DNA of 64,000 bases from positions 79,001 through 143,000 of the forward strand of contig CAIIXF020000080.1 of NCBI GenBank assembly GCA_903813345.2. Reading direction: 5' to 3'. This document shows positions 25,301 to 34,968 of the stretch, piece after piece. The first letter of the stretch is position 1. Each line of letters begins with the position of its first letter. The notes beneath the pieces are model-generated. The model searched no databases. It saw nothing but the letters and a program-made list of their open reading frames with translations, and was not told where the DNA came from. The stretch is from Owenia fusiformis (taxonomy: Eukaryota > Annelida > Polychaeta > Sabellida > Oweniidae). The translations under genes were made by a program, and so were the position numbers.

Positions 25301-27932
25301 TTTTTAGGGAGACAATGCACACAATTACGAGACACGATTGTTTTAACAGTAGAATGGAAATGAAAATGATATCTTTATTGATAAAGCAACTCAAATAATA
25401 GGTTCAATTTCTGGCTTTGCATTCAACCGTCAAAGGTTGGATCAGTTTTCCTTCACAACAAGTATAATATGGTTACGTACCATTTTCCAAACTCAAAATG
25501 TCGTGCAGCATTGTCTTTGCCTACAAGAAACAAGATATCAGGCTGACCTCTCTATGATTTAGATGTAATAATATTACATTGTATTAAGGTACCATGGTGC
25601 TTAACAGGAAATTACTAAACAGAAAGTGACAAAACCATGCTGGGTTTTGTATATATATTTGAACCAAGATAACAGAGTTCTATTCTGTTTTGACCTCCAT
25701 TCAGTTTATCTAGTTCCACATATCATTTACATGACCAGGATTACAATGACCATGGTCAGAATGACCCTAAAAATAACCCTTTCAGCCCTCTGAAAATGTG
25801 ACTGAAAAATAGCTAAAAGTAGGAGCTTAGGAAAGGTCACTAAGCAGAATATTTTGAATTTTTCAGAAAAAGTGGTCAATATATTGTTCTAAATGATGCA
25901 ATCTTTGAAAATGTGATATTATACGTAAAATAAGAAAAAATGAGAAAAACTAAATTGAAAAGCGATCAATTTTCCTTTTTATGACCGTCATTCTTGTTTC
26001 AGACAATTTTCTCAAATTTCAAAGATTGTATCAGTTAAAACAATATATTGGGCACATTTTCTAAAAATTTCAAAAGATTCTGTTCAGTGACCTTTTCCAA
26101 GGAGCTACTTTTACCTATTATTCAGTCACATTTTCTGTGGGCTGAAAAAGTTATTTCATCATGTTATATACGAGGGGGTATCATTAATTAAAATAATGCA
26201 ATGGGCTTGTGTGATCGAAAATAAATGTGCTCTTCACAAGCAGGAATTTTACATGAAAAGATATGATTGCCCATCTTCCTCTGATGTGATTTTGAAATAT
26301 CCGGGATTTGTTTTCATTGTGACTTGTGTACTCTTGGATGCTTTCGCTAATTCTACACAGTTTACTATAACAATTGTTGGTCCTTTCCCAGTGACACTCA
26401 TTCTGACCATGTACATTGTGATCCTGGTCATGTAATAAATGACTCGAACAAGATTGTCTTATTTAAGGGGCCCAATTTTTCCCTTGCGCGGAATTCTTTT
26501 TTGCTGACTCGAAACTTGCCCCCTGTTAATTTCTGGATCCGCCACTGTCTTGAGTAGATAATCGTCCGATCAAACTGCAATGGGATGATTTTTGAATTGG
26601 AATTTTTGAATGGAATGAGATTTTGACCTTCTTTATTTGCCCGACGCAGCGATATGAGTAAGACTACCACCCCCCATTGAGATTTTAGTTTTCGTTTTTT
26701 GATCTCAAAATATTTAGGATGAATAAGACGCACATATATCAACAAGCGGATAGGGGCATCATAGAACAGAAAACATTTGATATTTCAGGTGAAAGAATAT
26801 ATGTGTAGCTATATTTGAAAATTGAGTAAAATAGACCTGTTTTAATGAATTTTGAAAACCTTTCGTCCTTCGCTTTTCAACATACAACAGAAACGACATC
26901 TACCTATATATGTCCCTTAATAATTATTATTATAACCGTTTAATTAACTTCAGGCTTTTACGCTGAATTATGCGTGTCATGCAGAGGTAAAAAAATTATC
27001 AAAAACTAGAATCCCCATTTTTCATAATTTGGAATACACAATGCGACAGAAAATAATACATATTGACAAAGGTTTCTCACCTATTTATTTGAGGTTATAT
27101 TCTATCAATATAAAAAATTGTATGTAATCAGTGCATCGGAGGTTTGTATTGTTTTTCAGATATTGCTGAGATAAATCGTACGAGTGAATCACTTTAACAT
27201 TAAAATGACAAATTCCACATTATGCTATTTTTCCCCAAAATGGGTTTGAGTGTTATTCCATGATGCACGTACATTATCAATAAAGGAGGACGTATTGCTC
27301 TTCCGCGAATAATTGCGACTATAGCTAAAATGCTTCTTCTCGTAATTAGATATTACTCAGTTGCTTAAAAACCAACTACCACGACCGGGTCGAATATGTG
27401 AATATTTTAGTTTTAGAATATAATAGATTACTTGGACTAGAATGCGAATACATGCATTTGTTTAGCCCAGAACAGCTGGACTTTCACATATGTGGCTTCT
27501 GGAAATCTACGTACACGTACATCATTGCTTACCATAATTGTGTTCCCCGAGATGATGCATAGACAGTTGGAGAACATCTAGCAAAATCTTTGTTTGGTTT
27601 TGTTCATGGGCGTATGGTAATAAGTTAACCTGTGTAAAATATATTCAAAATATCTGATTTCTTCGTGTTTTTGACTATACATGAAAAAATACATTTATCA
27701 ATATATATATATAGATGTATCAAGATAGTGATATAAATGCAAAACATACAACTGCACGTGTTGCTATTGGTTCCATGTCTTGGACAGCTACGTCGGACGA
27801 ATATTGATAAATGTACGATTTCCCAACTTGAAAATGGACCAAATCTTGATCCGATGCCTTTGCAGATATAATCCCCGAAACGATCAGCACAAACGTCAAC
27901 AAGCGGATAGTCGGCCACTTGAAAGCGTCCAT
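1320..27932 (-). CDS. Large lipid transfer protein (LLTP; apolipophorin/apoB/vitellogenin superfamily), N-terminal ~829 residues, 3' end off window
   Basis: Secreted or ER-luminal lipid carrier or lipid transfer protein. Exons (5'->3', minus): 27750-27932, 27533-27629, 25481-25520, 25025-25209, 24764-24876, 11150-11235, 10389-10459, 7985-8197, 7470-7753, 4235-4289, 3296-3430, 2936-3147, 2675-2805, 2271-2473, 1855-2000, 1320-1652. Every junction has GT/AG ends and all phases agree. Residues 1-24 are a signal peptide. FQVGKSYIYQYSSDV (about 34-48) is the LLTP N-terminal strand; DEDEEVVILKKAIVS follows. Residues ~260-330 open the helical domain, MDVIAMMGTNHSL marks the usual D-A-L...G-T position, and KAGLIHAIGNAADESS is the helical-repeat motif. 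From ~625 on resembles the DUF1943 sheet region. apoB-like more than yolk-type vitellogenin, but which branch is unsettled. The fifth exon's 3' edge and the small 10389-10459 exon are the least certain. Confidence 0.85.
2271..2473 (-). CDS. LLTP exon with furin-type cleavage motif
   Basis: This exon encodes residues ~602-669. It contains VRHRQKRG, where R-Q-K-R (about residues 620-623) fits the furin consensus R-x-K/R-R. It lies just after the helical block and before the lipid-cavity sheet segment (NPLEYKLIDINIELPGIDW). Insect apolipophorin II/I precursors are cleaved by furin in roughly this region, although usually around residue 720. Cleavage here is inferred. Confidence 0.6.
2675..8197 (-). 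CDS. LLTP helical-domain exon block
   Basis: Seven exons (7985-8197, 7470-7753, 4235-4289, 3296-3430, 2936-3147, 2675-2805, plus the entry from 10389-10459) encode the HEAT-like superhelix. Visible helices are DQIRDALLGNLTMVAKI, YLQTAAQLMKHLSDP, DVIEAYAFANRS, KNRAILTLGSMAKTF, HHKAGLIHAIGNAA, LLKRSAVQALRHYQMDE and AAHHILSVALTDPEPHVRHQ. The spacing and order match the alpha-helical domain of vitellogenin, apoB and MTP. A foldback transposon carrying a LINE sits in the intron between 7470 and 4289. Confidence 0.8.
4400..7405. mobile_element. Foldback/long-TIR DNA element interrupted by a CR1-like LINE
   Basis: The left arm (4400-4655, continuing at 6830-6912) is the imperfect reverse complement of the right arm (7068-7405). 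Matching landmarks include tgaataggcgca versus the complement of tgcacctattca, the ggattttttttgaa stretch, atcaagc-aat, and an inner edge of G/C runs (6898-6910 and 7074-7082). The LINE at about 4656-6825 splits the left arm. Without it the element is about 0.8 kb with no coding capacity. It lies in an LLTP intron. Exact ends and target duplication were not resolved. Confidence 0.65.
4656..6825 (-). mobile_element. CR1-like (Jockey-superfamily) non-LTR retrotransposon, 5'-truncated, RT frame open
   Basis: An uninterrupted ~611-codon frame (6787-4952) encodes reverse transcriptase. It begins with an endonuclease-RT linker (SSYFANVGPKLASKI), then NYRPISLLSVFSKLLEK, the YLDLSKAFDTIDH motif (about residue 244), GVPQGSVLGPVLF (about 304) and the catalytic FADDT (about 336), then the thumb region and a C-terminal tail (SGTIIWNKLPTSLQ). 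The 3' end is marked by a T-rich run on the plus strand (4656-4685), a poly(A)-like tail. The endonuclease is missing, so it is a 5'-truncated copy, but the absence of stops indicates a young insertion. The CR1/L2/Rex assignment is by motif style. Confidence 0.85.
7835..7901. repeat. Perfect 33-bp inverted repeat with 1-base spacer
   Basis: Bases 7835-7867 are the exact reverse complement of 7869-7901, with a single A at 7868. It sits in the LLTP intron between the exons at 7985-8197 and 7470-7753. There is no T-run or gene context to make it a terminator. It could be a tiny MITE or a cruciform-forming hairpin. Confidence 0.9.
8753..9940. mobile_element. Non-autonomous DNA element with TCAGGTGTCCC termini
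   Basis: The termini read TCAGGTGTCCC at 8753 and GGGACACCTGA ending at 9940, each flanked by TA, as expected for a Tc1/mariner-type target duplication. The interior contains further inverted segments (for example caagtattttctcggcaa near 8783 versus ttgccgagaaatcacttg near 9037; tctttctcttaaa near 9267 versus a complement near 9880). No transposase was recognised. It is intronic to the LLTP gene. Confidence 0.6.
9941..10388. other. LLTP intron, no further feature seen
   Basis: No gene, transposon end or RNA motif was found between the preceding MITE and the donor of the 10389-10459 exon. Confidence 0.4.
11590..12487 (-). pseudogene. CR1-like LINE remnant, 3' half (reverse transcriptase)
   Basis: Minus-strand frames give INQSCMQCIFQDDIKF, a broken NYRPVSLLSIFSKIYEK, then YEHQYGFEKDHSTFM, LMCDLSKAFDSLNHN and CVPQGIILGPLWFI. 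These are the successive RT motifs of the same family as the LINE at 4656-6825. Frameshifts and stops break it. It is the lower-coordinate half of a LINE split by a 9.5-kb Tc1-based nest; the other half is at 21959-22250. The catalytic F/YADD box falls in a degraded stretch (11880-11930). Confidence 0.8.
12492..14297. mobile_element. DNA element X, TIR CACGGTGTTATAGCATGACG, 5-bp target duplication
   Basis: The left terminus CACGGTGTTATAGCATGACG (12492 on, about 29 matching bases) is repeated inverted ending at 14297 with one mismatch. The 5-bp duplication ACACT flanks it (12487-12491 and 14298-14302), and the duplicated bases are the start of the Tc1 terminal repeat. The interior (1.8 kb) has only short ORFs, none recognised. 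A second inverted pair, gagctcgga near 13622 and tccgagctc near 14190, suggests a further insertion inside it. Confidence 0.75.
14400..14839 (+). pseudogene. Tc1-like transposase remnant, C-terminal half
   Basis: Plus-strand frames read FQLQHDQAPVHDRCIVQDSL (the F-Q-x-D-N-A-x-x-H-x-A block, degraded), then DHMWDETDLAIHDRDP (matching the usual P-I-E-x-x-W-D block), and finish IPDNWPRGMDALIAARGRYTAY then stop (the usual R-C-x-A-x-I-x-A-R-G-G-H-T-x-Y end). Stops and missing N-terminus show it is dead. The minus-strand ORF over 14389-14628 is its shadow. Confidence 0.75.
15517..18176. mobile_element. Foldback element with ~0.9-kb arms built of 'atggccgccaa' repeats
   Basis: The left arm (15517-16560) and right arm (about 17330-18176) are imperfect inverted copies. 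For example, cattgcag-agtggcagcta then gggtgttatcacccattttt at 15627-15665 is matched in reverse at 18001-18060. Each arm consists of about five degenerate ~170-bp units centred on ccaagatggccgcca. The ~770-bp loop (16560-17330) is not repeated in the arms and includes the coding-like stretch at 17149-17310. It lies inside element Z. Confidence 0.75.
17149..17310 (+). pseudogene. Coding-like fragment in the foldback loop
   Basis: In one plus frame this reads YEDLVDKVRCKGWKVRHFPV and then HVGFRGF...ML...LG, ending at a stop. The pattern Y-x-D-L-V...C-x-x-x-G-W...V-G-x-R-G-F is the short region found after the RT domain in a group of invertebrate and fish non-LTR proteins, a match made from memory. 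Upstream frames (16770-17090) are open but stop-riddled. It is probably a captured retroelement fragment; a host origin is not excluded. Confidence 0.35.
18290..18550 (+). repeat. Pyrimidine-rich CTGCTCTG minisatellite
   Basis: Irregular repeats of tctgctctgctc, with ctgtctgctctactcggctctgcc variants. The Ser/Leu/Cys-rich ORF over it (18227-18523) is a product of the repeat. It lies inside element Z. Confidence 0.75.
18551..20400. other. Interior of element Z: diffuse repeats, no gene recognised
   Basis: A motif close to aatatcaatcaaggatgagattagac recurs near 18613, 18971 and 19075, together with variants of cacctcaatgg and tcttgctc, so 18551-19140 is a degenerate tandem array. From 19140 to 20400 I see no repeat, exon or RNA signal that can be supported. 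Confidence 0.45.
20407..21310 (-). pseudogene. Element Z-encoded protein, N-terminal part (unrecognised, frame damaged)
   Basis: A 16-base first exon (21310-21295, ATGACAGAAAATCGAG then GTAAGT) is followed by an acceptor at 21041 and an exon running to a donor at 20407. Its main frame stays open for ~189 codons: acidic N-terminal part (HPHEELKIDRLYIDPSTGKC), then a hydrophobic stretch (FPITNIALLLFLDTVDYF) and RYRKETKYFWFMGFRLFHW. The last segment recalls an uncharacterised transposon-protein family common in invertebrate genomes, from memory only. In the first ~85 bases of exon 2 this frame has three stops, while another frame (MDNWPDFLFIHCSDKHSLFS) is open, so a frameshift near 20950 is likely. 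I rejected it as an LLTP exon because it lies inside a transposon. Confidence 0.55.
21959..22250 (-). pseudogene. CR1-like LINE remnant, 5' half
   Basis: The minus strand reads FNSFFSNIGKDTAASI, FLRPVNHEEILRVISS and GTDNINPKVIRF, the linker region just N-terminal to RT in CR1-like elements (compare SSYFANVGPKLASKI in the copy at 4656-6825). It ends ...SSPLTY at 21961. Joining it across the Tc1 insertion, with one TA removed, gives ...SPLTYIINQSCMQ in frame with the remnant at 12487, so the two are one LINE. Confidence 0.8.
22251..23950. repeat. Degenerate ~160-bp satellite ('aaaatggccgccatttt...gtaatctttgat')
   Basis: Units share gccgccatttttcgtaaaaa, taatctttgat, ccagtggacggatttgattcaaa and tatgctgatgcctaaggaca. 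At least eight divergent copies are visible around 22260, 22390, 22500, 22650, 23340, 23470, 23590 and 23740. It resembles the arm units of the foldback at 15517-18176. A GC-rich palindromic element interrupts it at 22748-23251. No coding. Confidence 0.65.
22748..23251. mobile_element. GC-rich MITE with long inverted ends (gagctcggtg-rich)
   Basis: The left end taatggcctagtcacatagc (22748) is inverted at the right (gctatgtgactaggccatta to about 23250), continuing into cggccgatg/catcggccg. The interior is built from gagctcggtg and gtccggccggtg words. Its GC content is far above the surrounding sequence. It interrupts the satellite mid-unit. The target duplication could not be fixed (TAA or TTAA are possible). 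Confidence 0.7.
23951..24759. mobile_element. MITE V, TAA target duplication (PIF/Harbinger-like), abutting an LLTP splice donor
   Basis: The ends read CCCTACTATCACACCAAACT (23951) and, inverted, CCCCCCTATCACACCAAACT (to 24759), flanked by TAA (23948-23950 and 24760-24762). A third copy of the terminal motif (ctatcacaccaaacaagttg, 24343) lies inside, so the element looks like a fusion of two related units. A 3-bp TWA duplication is typical of PIF/Harbinger. The right end lies next to the donor of LLTP exon 24764-24876. Confidence 0.75.
25715..26448. mobile_element. Palindromic MITE in an LLTP intron
   Basis: The left arm includes acatgaccaggattacaatg (25730) and ggtcactaagcagaatattttg; these are inverted at the right (ttctgttcagtgacc near 26085, and cattgtgatcctggtcatgt at 26415-26434). 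The right arm contains ~220 extra bases (26176-26395) without a left counterpart. No ORF of note. Confidence 0.6.
26449..27532. other. LLTP intron, no feature beyond a repeat-like scrap
   Basis: The segment 26460-26550 (ending ggatccgccactgt) resembles the end of a dispersed repeat, but no partner copy is present in the window. Nothing else could be supported before the exon at 27533-27629. Confidence 0.35.
27750..27932 (-). CDS. LLTP first coding exon: signal peptide and first beta strand
   Basis: ATG at 27932-27930 sits in an accATGG context, about 73 bases below a TATA box. The first ~24 residues are a hydrophobic signal peptide (core LLTFVLIVSGII, likely cut after AKA). It is followed by the G-K-x-Y-x-Y strand that starts the Vitellogenin_N domain. 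The donor GTATGT at 27749 keeps phase 0 with the next exon at 27629. A longer overlapping ORF in another frame (27625-27948) is a shadow. Confidence 0.8.
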
Positions 27933-28004
27933 GGTTGAAGGTGACCATAAGTGGTCTAGCTAGATCCGCAACATCAATTTGGCGAAAAGAATCTATCGAA
28001 CTCT

Positions 28005-28011
28005 TTTTATA
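28005..28011 (-). promoter_or_regulatory. TATA box of the LLTP gene
   Basis: On the minus strand the sequence reads GTTTATAAAAAGAG, with TATAAAA at 28011-28005. This would place the transcription start near 27980-27975 and a short 5' leader before the ATG at 27932. Strict TATA promoters suit highly expressed, tissue-restricted secretory genes, but that regulation is inference. Confidence 0.55.
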
Positions 28012-30580
28012 AACGCCCTATATTATTCAACCGCTTGTTCAACCCTGAGAACTTTTCTCAAGTACAGCACCGAACCAACCACATAAAAGTTTTGAAGAGA
28101 TTCATAAAATATTATTACAATTTAAGTAGATATTTCAACAAAACGAAAATGGTCCTCGAAACTGAGATTACGTATATCACCTTCTATTCATCTATATTTT
28201 TATGTGACAGATTCTTACATAAATGCCTCACATTTCTTAAGATGTCTAGAGGGTAGGAACATGTATAATGAATAATTCTGTTTGGCATCTAATAAAGAAT
28301 GTGTTAAGTGACAGGTTTGTATAAGTATAACAAAATGTTTCATGATTTACCTCTCATTGATTGCAAAGATTCTGGATAAATCATCTGGCGTCCTATACTT
28401 GTACGAACGCGGTTATGCTCCCAACGTCATGCACTCTAGACTTTTTTTAAAGGTGTACAATATGAAATCAAAGCTTAATAAAAGAGCAAATATCAAATTA
28501 AAAGTGTACTATTAAACACCTAGTATTTGTATATTTAGACTGTATATTTGCATTCCTGCGGTGGAAGAGAATTGTGTGTCGAATGTTTTAATGAGATTGA
28601 TCCGAAGGAGGTATCACTTAAAAGAACAATAAGCTCTGCAGTGCTCAATACATCCTCGTGTGTTTTCAACAAAAAAGCTCACTGTAGTACGTTTGTCACA
28701 CATCCTAGTTTTCTGCATGAGAAAAATGCAAATTCTGCGCAGAAATTCTGCATGAAAAAGCCAAATTCTGCACCAAATTCTGCATGAAATCTAAAATTCT
28801 GCGCCAAATTCTGCACAGGGAAAAGTGAAATTTTGTGGTTCAAGTATGTGCAAAAAGTTAAATTCTTGCTAAAATCTGAGACTAACATAAAGCTAAAATC
28901 AATAATTTTCTCCAAAAAATGAATAATTCAAAATTCTTGAACTCCACTCATGCTGCTTTATTCAGCGATAATGGACAACTGCAGTAATAACATCAGATGC
29001 AATTTTAATCAATTAGCGACAAAACTTACCAAATGCTCACTTGTGAACTATCACGAAATTTGAAGTATCACGAAATTCCAGATCAATATGCAGGGAATTC
29101 AGATGTCGTTTATTTATATATGACGAAGTAAAACGCAAGAAGAAGTATGATTTATTGCGTTAGAATACAAAATAATACAATATTAAACATATTATTGCAA
29201 AACAATTACGAGGGACAGTCATCGGTTTCAAATTTCGTGATTATGTTAGACGCAGTCTTACCTCTAAGTGCAAAGGCGGAAGTTCGAGAATTTAAAACAG
29301 ATTTCAGATTTCCTCTTGAAAATCTGACAAAACACAAGTATCTGACAACAAACGAGCGGAGTCTTTGGGTGTTTAGGTGAGTGACAAATATGAGATGAGA
29401 TGGTTGACTGGAAAAATCATGTTTTCCGCGAAATTCCGTGCTAAAACAAAAATTCTGCAAAAAAATGAAAATGATAAATTTCTGCGGTTTTTCTGCGGCG
29501 ACGCGGAATCACGGAATACTAGAATGAGTGACAAACACTCACATAATTCTTTTCAAAGACATCATGGTTTATTGCAGTCGAACTCCTGTGGTACACTGGA
29601 AACAATCCGGCGCGGTTGACACACGCGAGCAGGCGACAAGGTTGCCCCAGCGTAATTAACGGTTTGAGTGTGCTTGGATTAACTGCTTCGTGTTGAAAAC
29701 GCATGAGCGTATATTTTGCAAGCATTGGCTCTTTGTTCTTTTTCGTGATATCTACTGTAGGGTAATACTTATTATATATTATGCAAAACACTAGCCCACG
29801 GACAGTTCAAAAACGCAGCCTTAAATTCATTTGGTGGTTGAACCTAAAATACATACAGTCAGAAAACACCTAACATACATTGTTACATAATATAAGACCA
29901 AAACCTAAGACAAAAGATGGAAATTACAGGGCGATATATTCAGACGATAATGTAGAACTATCATGCTTTTTATAGGACAAATGAATGAAGGAGACATCTA
30001 TATTTGATCCAATATTGTTTACTTCCCATACAGACATAATTACACTTGCCGCGACATCTATGAAAACATATTCGAAACACATGCATTAAAAACAATGTTA
30101 CTAATATAGTACCAAACTCTTTTTGAATCCTATAGAAATGTACATGTATACGTGTCTGTCATATGTAGCCGAAAACCGCTAATTCATTTTTCTCTATATC
30201 CTTGCGAATTTATTGTCCAGTCAATCAGAACACGACACGCTGATATTTAACAGGAATGGGATTATCAATTAGGCCCGGGCAATAAGGCCACATGAAGATA
30301 TCCCCAAATTAAGCCCGAACTCTACATAGCGATAACTCATAATCTCATAGTGACTAATCCCCAATTTAAGCAGAAAAAATGTCAGGTTATTTTCATTTTC
30401 ATTTGAGTTACATATCTCACACAGACACCATAGGGCGTATACGTGTGGTAGGATAATGTAACTTGATATTCTAAGGTAGAAACAGCTACCCGTATTAATC
30501 TGACAGGAACTGGTATCTTTATCCTGGCTAGAACCACAAACAGTTCAAGCCAGCACGGGCCTTCTAATCATCTTAATATG
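28012..30580. other. Region upstream of LLTP, no gene; 'aattctgc' clusters
   Basis: Two clusters rich in aaattctgc (28715-28830) and aattctgcaaa/ttctgcgg (29400-29510) are the only structures seen. They may be fragments of one dispersed repeat. ORFs in this stretch are short and not conserved-looking on either strand. Confidence 0.4.
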
Positions 30581-31941
30581 CACCCCCTGGTATAAGTGTG
30601 GACAGTTTTTTGAAGCAATGACGAAATGTGTGGACAAAGCCCGGCAAAACGGTATCGTATTAATACCTCGCTAATCAAAATAATATTCTTTTTATATTCC
30701 TAACGCACTAAGCCAGTAAATTCGCTAAAAGCACAACCAAATGAGAGTAAAAACTTAGTAAGAACAAAAAATTGCGCTTAAACCCATTAATTGTTGAGAT
30801 CTTGTAAGTTAAAGTTGCAAAACCATGTTAGTTTTTTGAAAATTCAGATTGTTTTCACTGCTAGTAGGATTATCTCACATTATTTCTAGTTTAATATTTG
30901 TAAGATGTGTCGAGCTTATCGAATTGTCGGTTAAAGATGTTATAAAATAGCAATCATAATATGTTCTTAGCTTGTTTTTAGCAAAACTCACAACTAGATT
31001 TTAATATTTTAACTACAAAGCTAGATAATTTCCCTAAAAAATATTTCGAATATAGGAACTGTTCATCTGAAATGTTGTTATTATTGTGTACTTTTTGGAG
31101 TCATGTCACCATGGCAGTTTTGACGTGCCACAAATTCAAGTTATTCTTGAGTCAAATCTGAATATTGTTGTCGAAACCTACTTGAAAAGTTTAATTGCCT
31201 TTGACCAAGGATACATGTTCTATGTAGTATTCAACCGTTGAATTTAATTTACTATAATCAACCTACCTCTAATCTTATCATATCATTCTTTCCATGAAAG
31301 AAAACTCATCGGTTCTAAAGACATTGTTGAAGCCACGTCGATATTTGTGATTACCTCGTTTGTCTAAAAATCTAAAAGGTTAAGAAAAAATGTTCCGAAT
31401 TCTTCTTTAGAAAATTCAAATCAAAACTTGTATCCCAATTGTGTGTCAAAATACTACCACTCGATGTGAGGTTCGTAGAAGCACTGCTCCTTTGATTTAT
31501 ATAATAATATATATGGATGCACTCGCACATGTTTATATACATCACAACATTGTCCATACACAAAAAAAATATTGACAAATCACTCATAAACAGTATTATA
31601 TAAGCGCTGGGTTATGGTTCCTCAGAGGATGTTTATTGACTAAAAAAACAAAAAAATAAGGAGAATTCCAAAAAATACTGAACATTATTTTAATGTTTTT
31701 GTAAAATCGCATTTGACTTTCAATTTCATAATAATCACACTGTAATTTGACCGTTTTTGGGGTTTACATTGATAGGTGTTCATTGACACACCATCAAAAT
31801 ATTTTACCAAGTATTGGCATTACAAGGCGTTCAAATATGAAATATAAACATACCTTCCCTCCAAGACCTCCATTTTGCCGGGCTTTGTCCACACATTTCA
31901 TTATTGATTCAAAAAATTGTCCACACTCATACCAGGGGGTG
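30581..31941. mobile_element. DNA element U, TIR CACCCCCTGGTATAAGTGTG, 5-bp duplication ATATG
   Basis: The left end CACCCCCTGGTATAAGTGTG (30581 on) continues for ~75 bases (gaaatgtgtggacaaagccc), which are inverted at 31870-31941. ATATG flanks both ends (30576-30580 and 31942-31946). The interior (1.36 kb) is AT-rich without a recognisable transposase, so it is non-autonomous. Confidence 0.8.
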
Positions 31942-32144
31942 ATATGTAGTTACAATTCAACTTAATAAAATCCAACAAGATAAAAAATTTGTTATTTGTT
32001 AGTTTTGGTGTAATATTGAAAAGAAATATCATAAATTGACCCAGTGACACAGTTGTCTGTTAGACCCGGATGTGGACCGGAAGTGTTACGTATCGTCGAC
32101 GTAGCCACCATATTGAAAGCATCCAACACATAGAAAAATGCCTA

Positions 32145-32776
32145 CAGGGTGTCCCGAAAGTATGCCCCCCCCCCCTAGGCAGACATATTCCAGTGTCCTC
32201 ATAGTATGTGTCATATATCATTTAAAAGCTTATCCAAGGTTACATTGATTTGCCAAGTATCATGGTTTAACTCCCAAATTGGAAAAAGTTACAGTCATTT
32301 TAAAAGTTAGTGTTTTGTCAAAATAAAGTTCAATTTTACACCACATCACTAGTCAATGAGTCCCCCCTTGGCCATGTTCACAGCAGCAATTATTTTCAGA
32401 TATGACTTTAAAAGCCCTTCAAATAGGGGTGTGCAATTTTATAAATCTCTTAAAACCTGTTAAGGAACTTTAGAAGAGTTTCCTTAAAGTTTCTACCCTC
32501 ACCGTTCTCTTTTTCCAACTCAATATCCATCCGACCCGAAAATAATCACTGCTGTTAAAATGGCCCGAGAGGACACATTGACTATTGATTTGATGTAAAA
32601 TTTTGATCAAACACTAACTTTTGAAATGCCTGTAATTTTTTCACATTTGAGAGTTGAACCATGATACTTGCCGAATCAATGTAACTTTGGATAAGCTTTA
32701 AAATGATATATGACACATACTATGACAACACTGGTATATGTCTGCCTAGGGGGGGCCATACTTTCGGGACACCCTG
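32145..32776. mobile_element. Mariner-type MITE (CAGGGTGTCCCGAAAG termini, TA duplication)
   Basis: CAGGGTGTCCCGAAAGTATG at 32145 is inverted at 32757-32776. TA flanks both ends. The arms extend at least 180 bases inward (for example catatatcatttaaaagctta near 32212 versus the complement near 32700), so the element is nearly a full palindrome. No coding. Confidence 0.8.
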
Positions 32777-34963
32777 TACAGTAAAATTTAAATGTTTGGA
32801 ACTACTTTGAATCTAAAAAAATAAGCAATTAAAGGACCATATTGAAACAGAATATGTAAAAATAGAAACATTTATACATGTCCTAAGTTTTGTTTTTTAG
32901 TTTATTTTGTAGTTTAGCTATCACATCTGTGGCCTCTTTTATTTTGATGCTTCTCTCCCATGTTATTTTCGAAAAAATTAACATGGCTGAAACTCCCTAA
33001 ATTACAAAAGGCCACGTGACTGCTTTGCTGGGCATTATAGATAACTATCTGAAATATACAAAAGTTAGGACTTGTATATGGTTCCATTTTTTTCCATATA
33101 CTGTTGCAATATAGTTGTTTGATTGCTTATCTTTTAAATTAAAATTGTACCAAACATTTAATATTTTACTGTATTGTATTGTGCGGTAAATTACTCCAAT
33201 ATTTCAATGGAGAGGATAAGCTATGGATAAGGTTCCACCTAGTTCCAGATCTGGAGTGGGCGAAGGGAAAGAGACATATTGTAACTTTGTAAGGGCCTGG
33301 CTGACAAATATAAGACGTGTTGGGATGGACAGGCATCTCCTTCAAAAATACAGACCAGAGTTGTTATTTGTTCCCAATTTAGATCTAGTCAAGATGTTTT
33401 GAGCGGGAGTTCTGCACTGATGCCGGGGTGCACCCCACAGAAAAGGAAGTAAAAGAGGATATAACATCCTCCATATTTTCACACAATAAGCCCATGAAAA
33501 CGAGCAATCTGGTCGCAAAAATGAACTGAACCAGGTAATCGGCGATTAGGTCGACGTCATTTTGAAAGAAATGTATATGAAAAAATAAGTTTGAAGTGCA
33601 TCGTAGGCTCGCACCATGTCTTTAATAACTTTATAACTTCATAAATGTTTAGGAAATAAAATATATAGTCTAATACAAACTTTTAAATTGTTTGTTGTCT
33701 CCTGTAAATACAACAAAAAGACATTTCCATGACCGAAATGACGAGGGACATTCAGACTATTCATGACGGGAAAATCCATTATAATATCTGCCGTATATTT
33801 CTTACAGAGAGTCAAAAATTCGATAGATAGCTGCCATTCGTCATCTTAATTAATAAAAGATCCTAAATTGTGTTTAACCTGAAGCAAAACTTCATTGACA
33901 ACATAAGTTAGTGTAATAAAAATGCAGTTTAATTAACCAAACCGGGAATATTTTACGTTGAACGAAATGACGTGTGATTTTGTTCAATTCTTAATTGGTC
34001 CTTTGATATAGTGTCTTAGGCTTCAAACTTGCTATTTCTACTTTCCATGTGCTCCAATTGCTTATGGCACGAAGAAGGTTACTTATTTTGTGAATTTGAG
34101 AGGATATTTACGATTTAGATTGGTGTTGTTTTTTACTTTTTTCCGATCTTCTTTTATTTCAGGCCGTTTTCCTTACAGTTTTACCACAAGTTTAGTGATA
34201 AATCCTGAGAGGAAATTCATTCTTCCTACTTCGATTTATTGATTCCAGTGGATTTTACATATGTGGCATTGCCATTCACAACGGCGGATTAATAGGTGAT
34301 TTGTACTGGGGTAAAATGGCGCGTAGTTCAAATGGTTGATCGGACGACTATTTAGGAAGTCAGCTCATCGGGAACGGAAATTGTATTCACTTTAGAATTT
34401 TCCGGCACATAGAAATCAGTCGATTGCACATTTGAGGGGTGTTACGATGATAATCAAGGTATGAAGACTAGCTTCAAGTTTCAGTTTACATTCGTGTTTA
34501 TAGCTTCAATATGACCGCACATGGCGCATTCTTTGAGCCAATCAAAATGCTCGAATTTGTTGAATCTATGTGACGCGACTCATGAATATTCAAAGCTACT
34601 TAAGTCCAGGTAATGGCGACTTCCATAAACCACATGAAGATCAGTACCTCAAAATTAATTCTAACACTTATATCTCCCAATGCATTTGATGATCGTCGTC
34701 CATACCCAGCTAATGTTTTTTAGAATGAACTTATTATCTGATAAATCCTTTTTTCTTGAGGTTAACTCGCATTTAAGTGTTTCATAGAATTATAGTCACT
34801 ATCTATTATCTTATTATCTTAGGGGAAAATATCCCTAGATCGGTAGAATAGACACAAACGGATAGGGATTATGCCTGAATTGCCAACTTGTATTGAACTA
34901 AACCCGCCTTGCAGCTTAATAATTTTCATTGATTCAAAAGTTCCTGTCGAACATGTTCATACA
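32777..34963. other. Intergenic, no feature recognised
   Basis: No exon-like frames with splice sites, no transposon ends with a partner, and no RNA gene were identified here on either strand. Confidence 0.4.
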
Positions 34964-34968
34964 GACGG

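Noticed and set aside
27625-27948. 107-codon minus ORF over the LLTP promoter-proximal exon
   Set aside because: Reads the first exon in the wrong frame; the ATG at 27932 has the signal peptide and LLTP strand.
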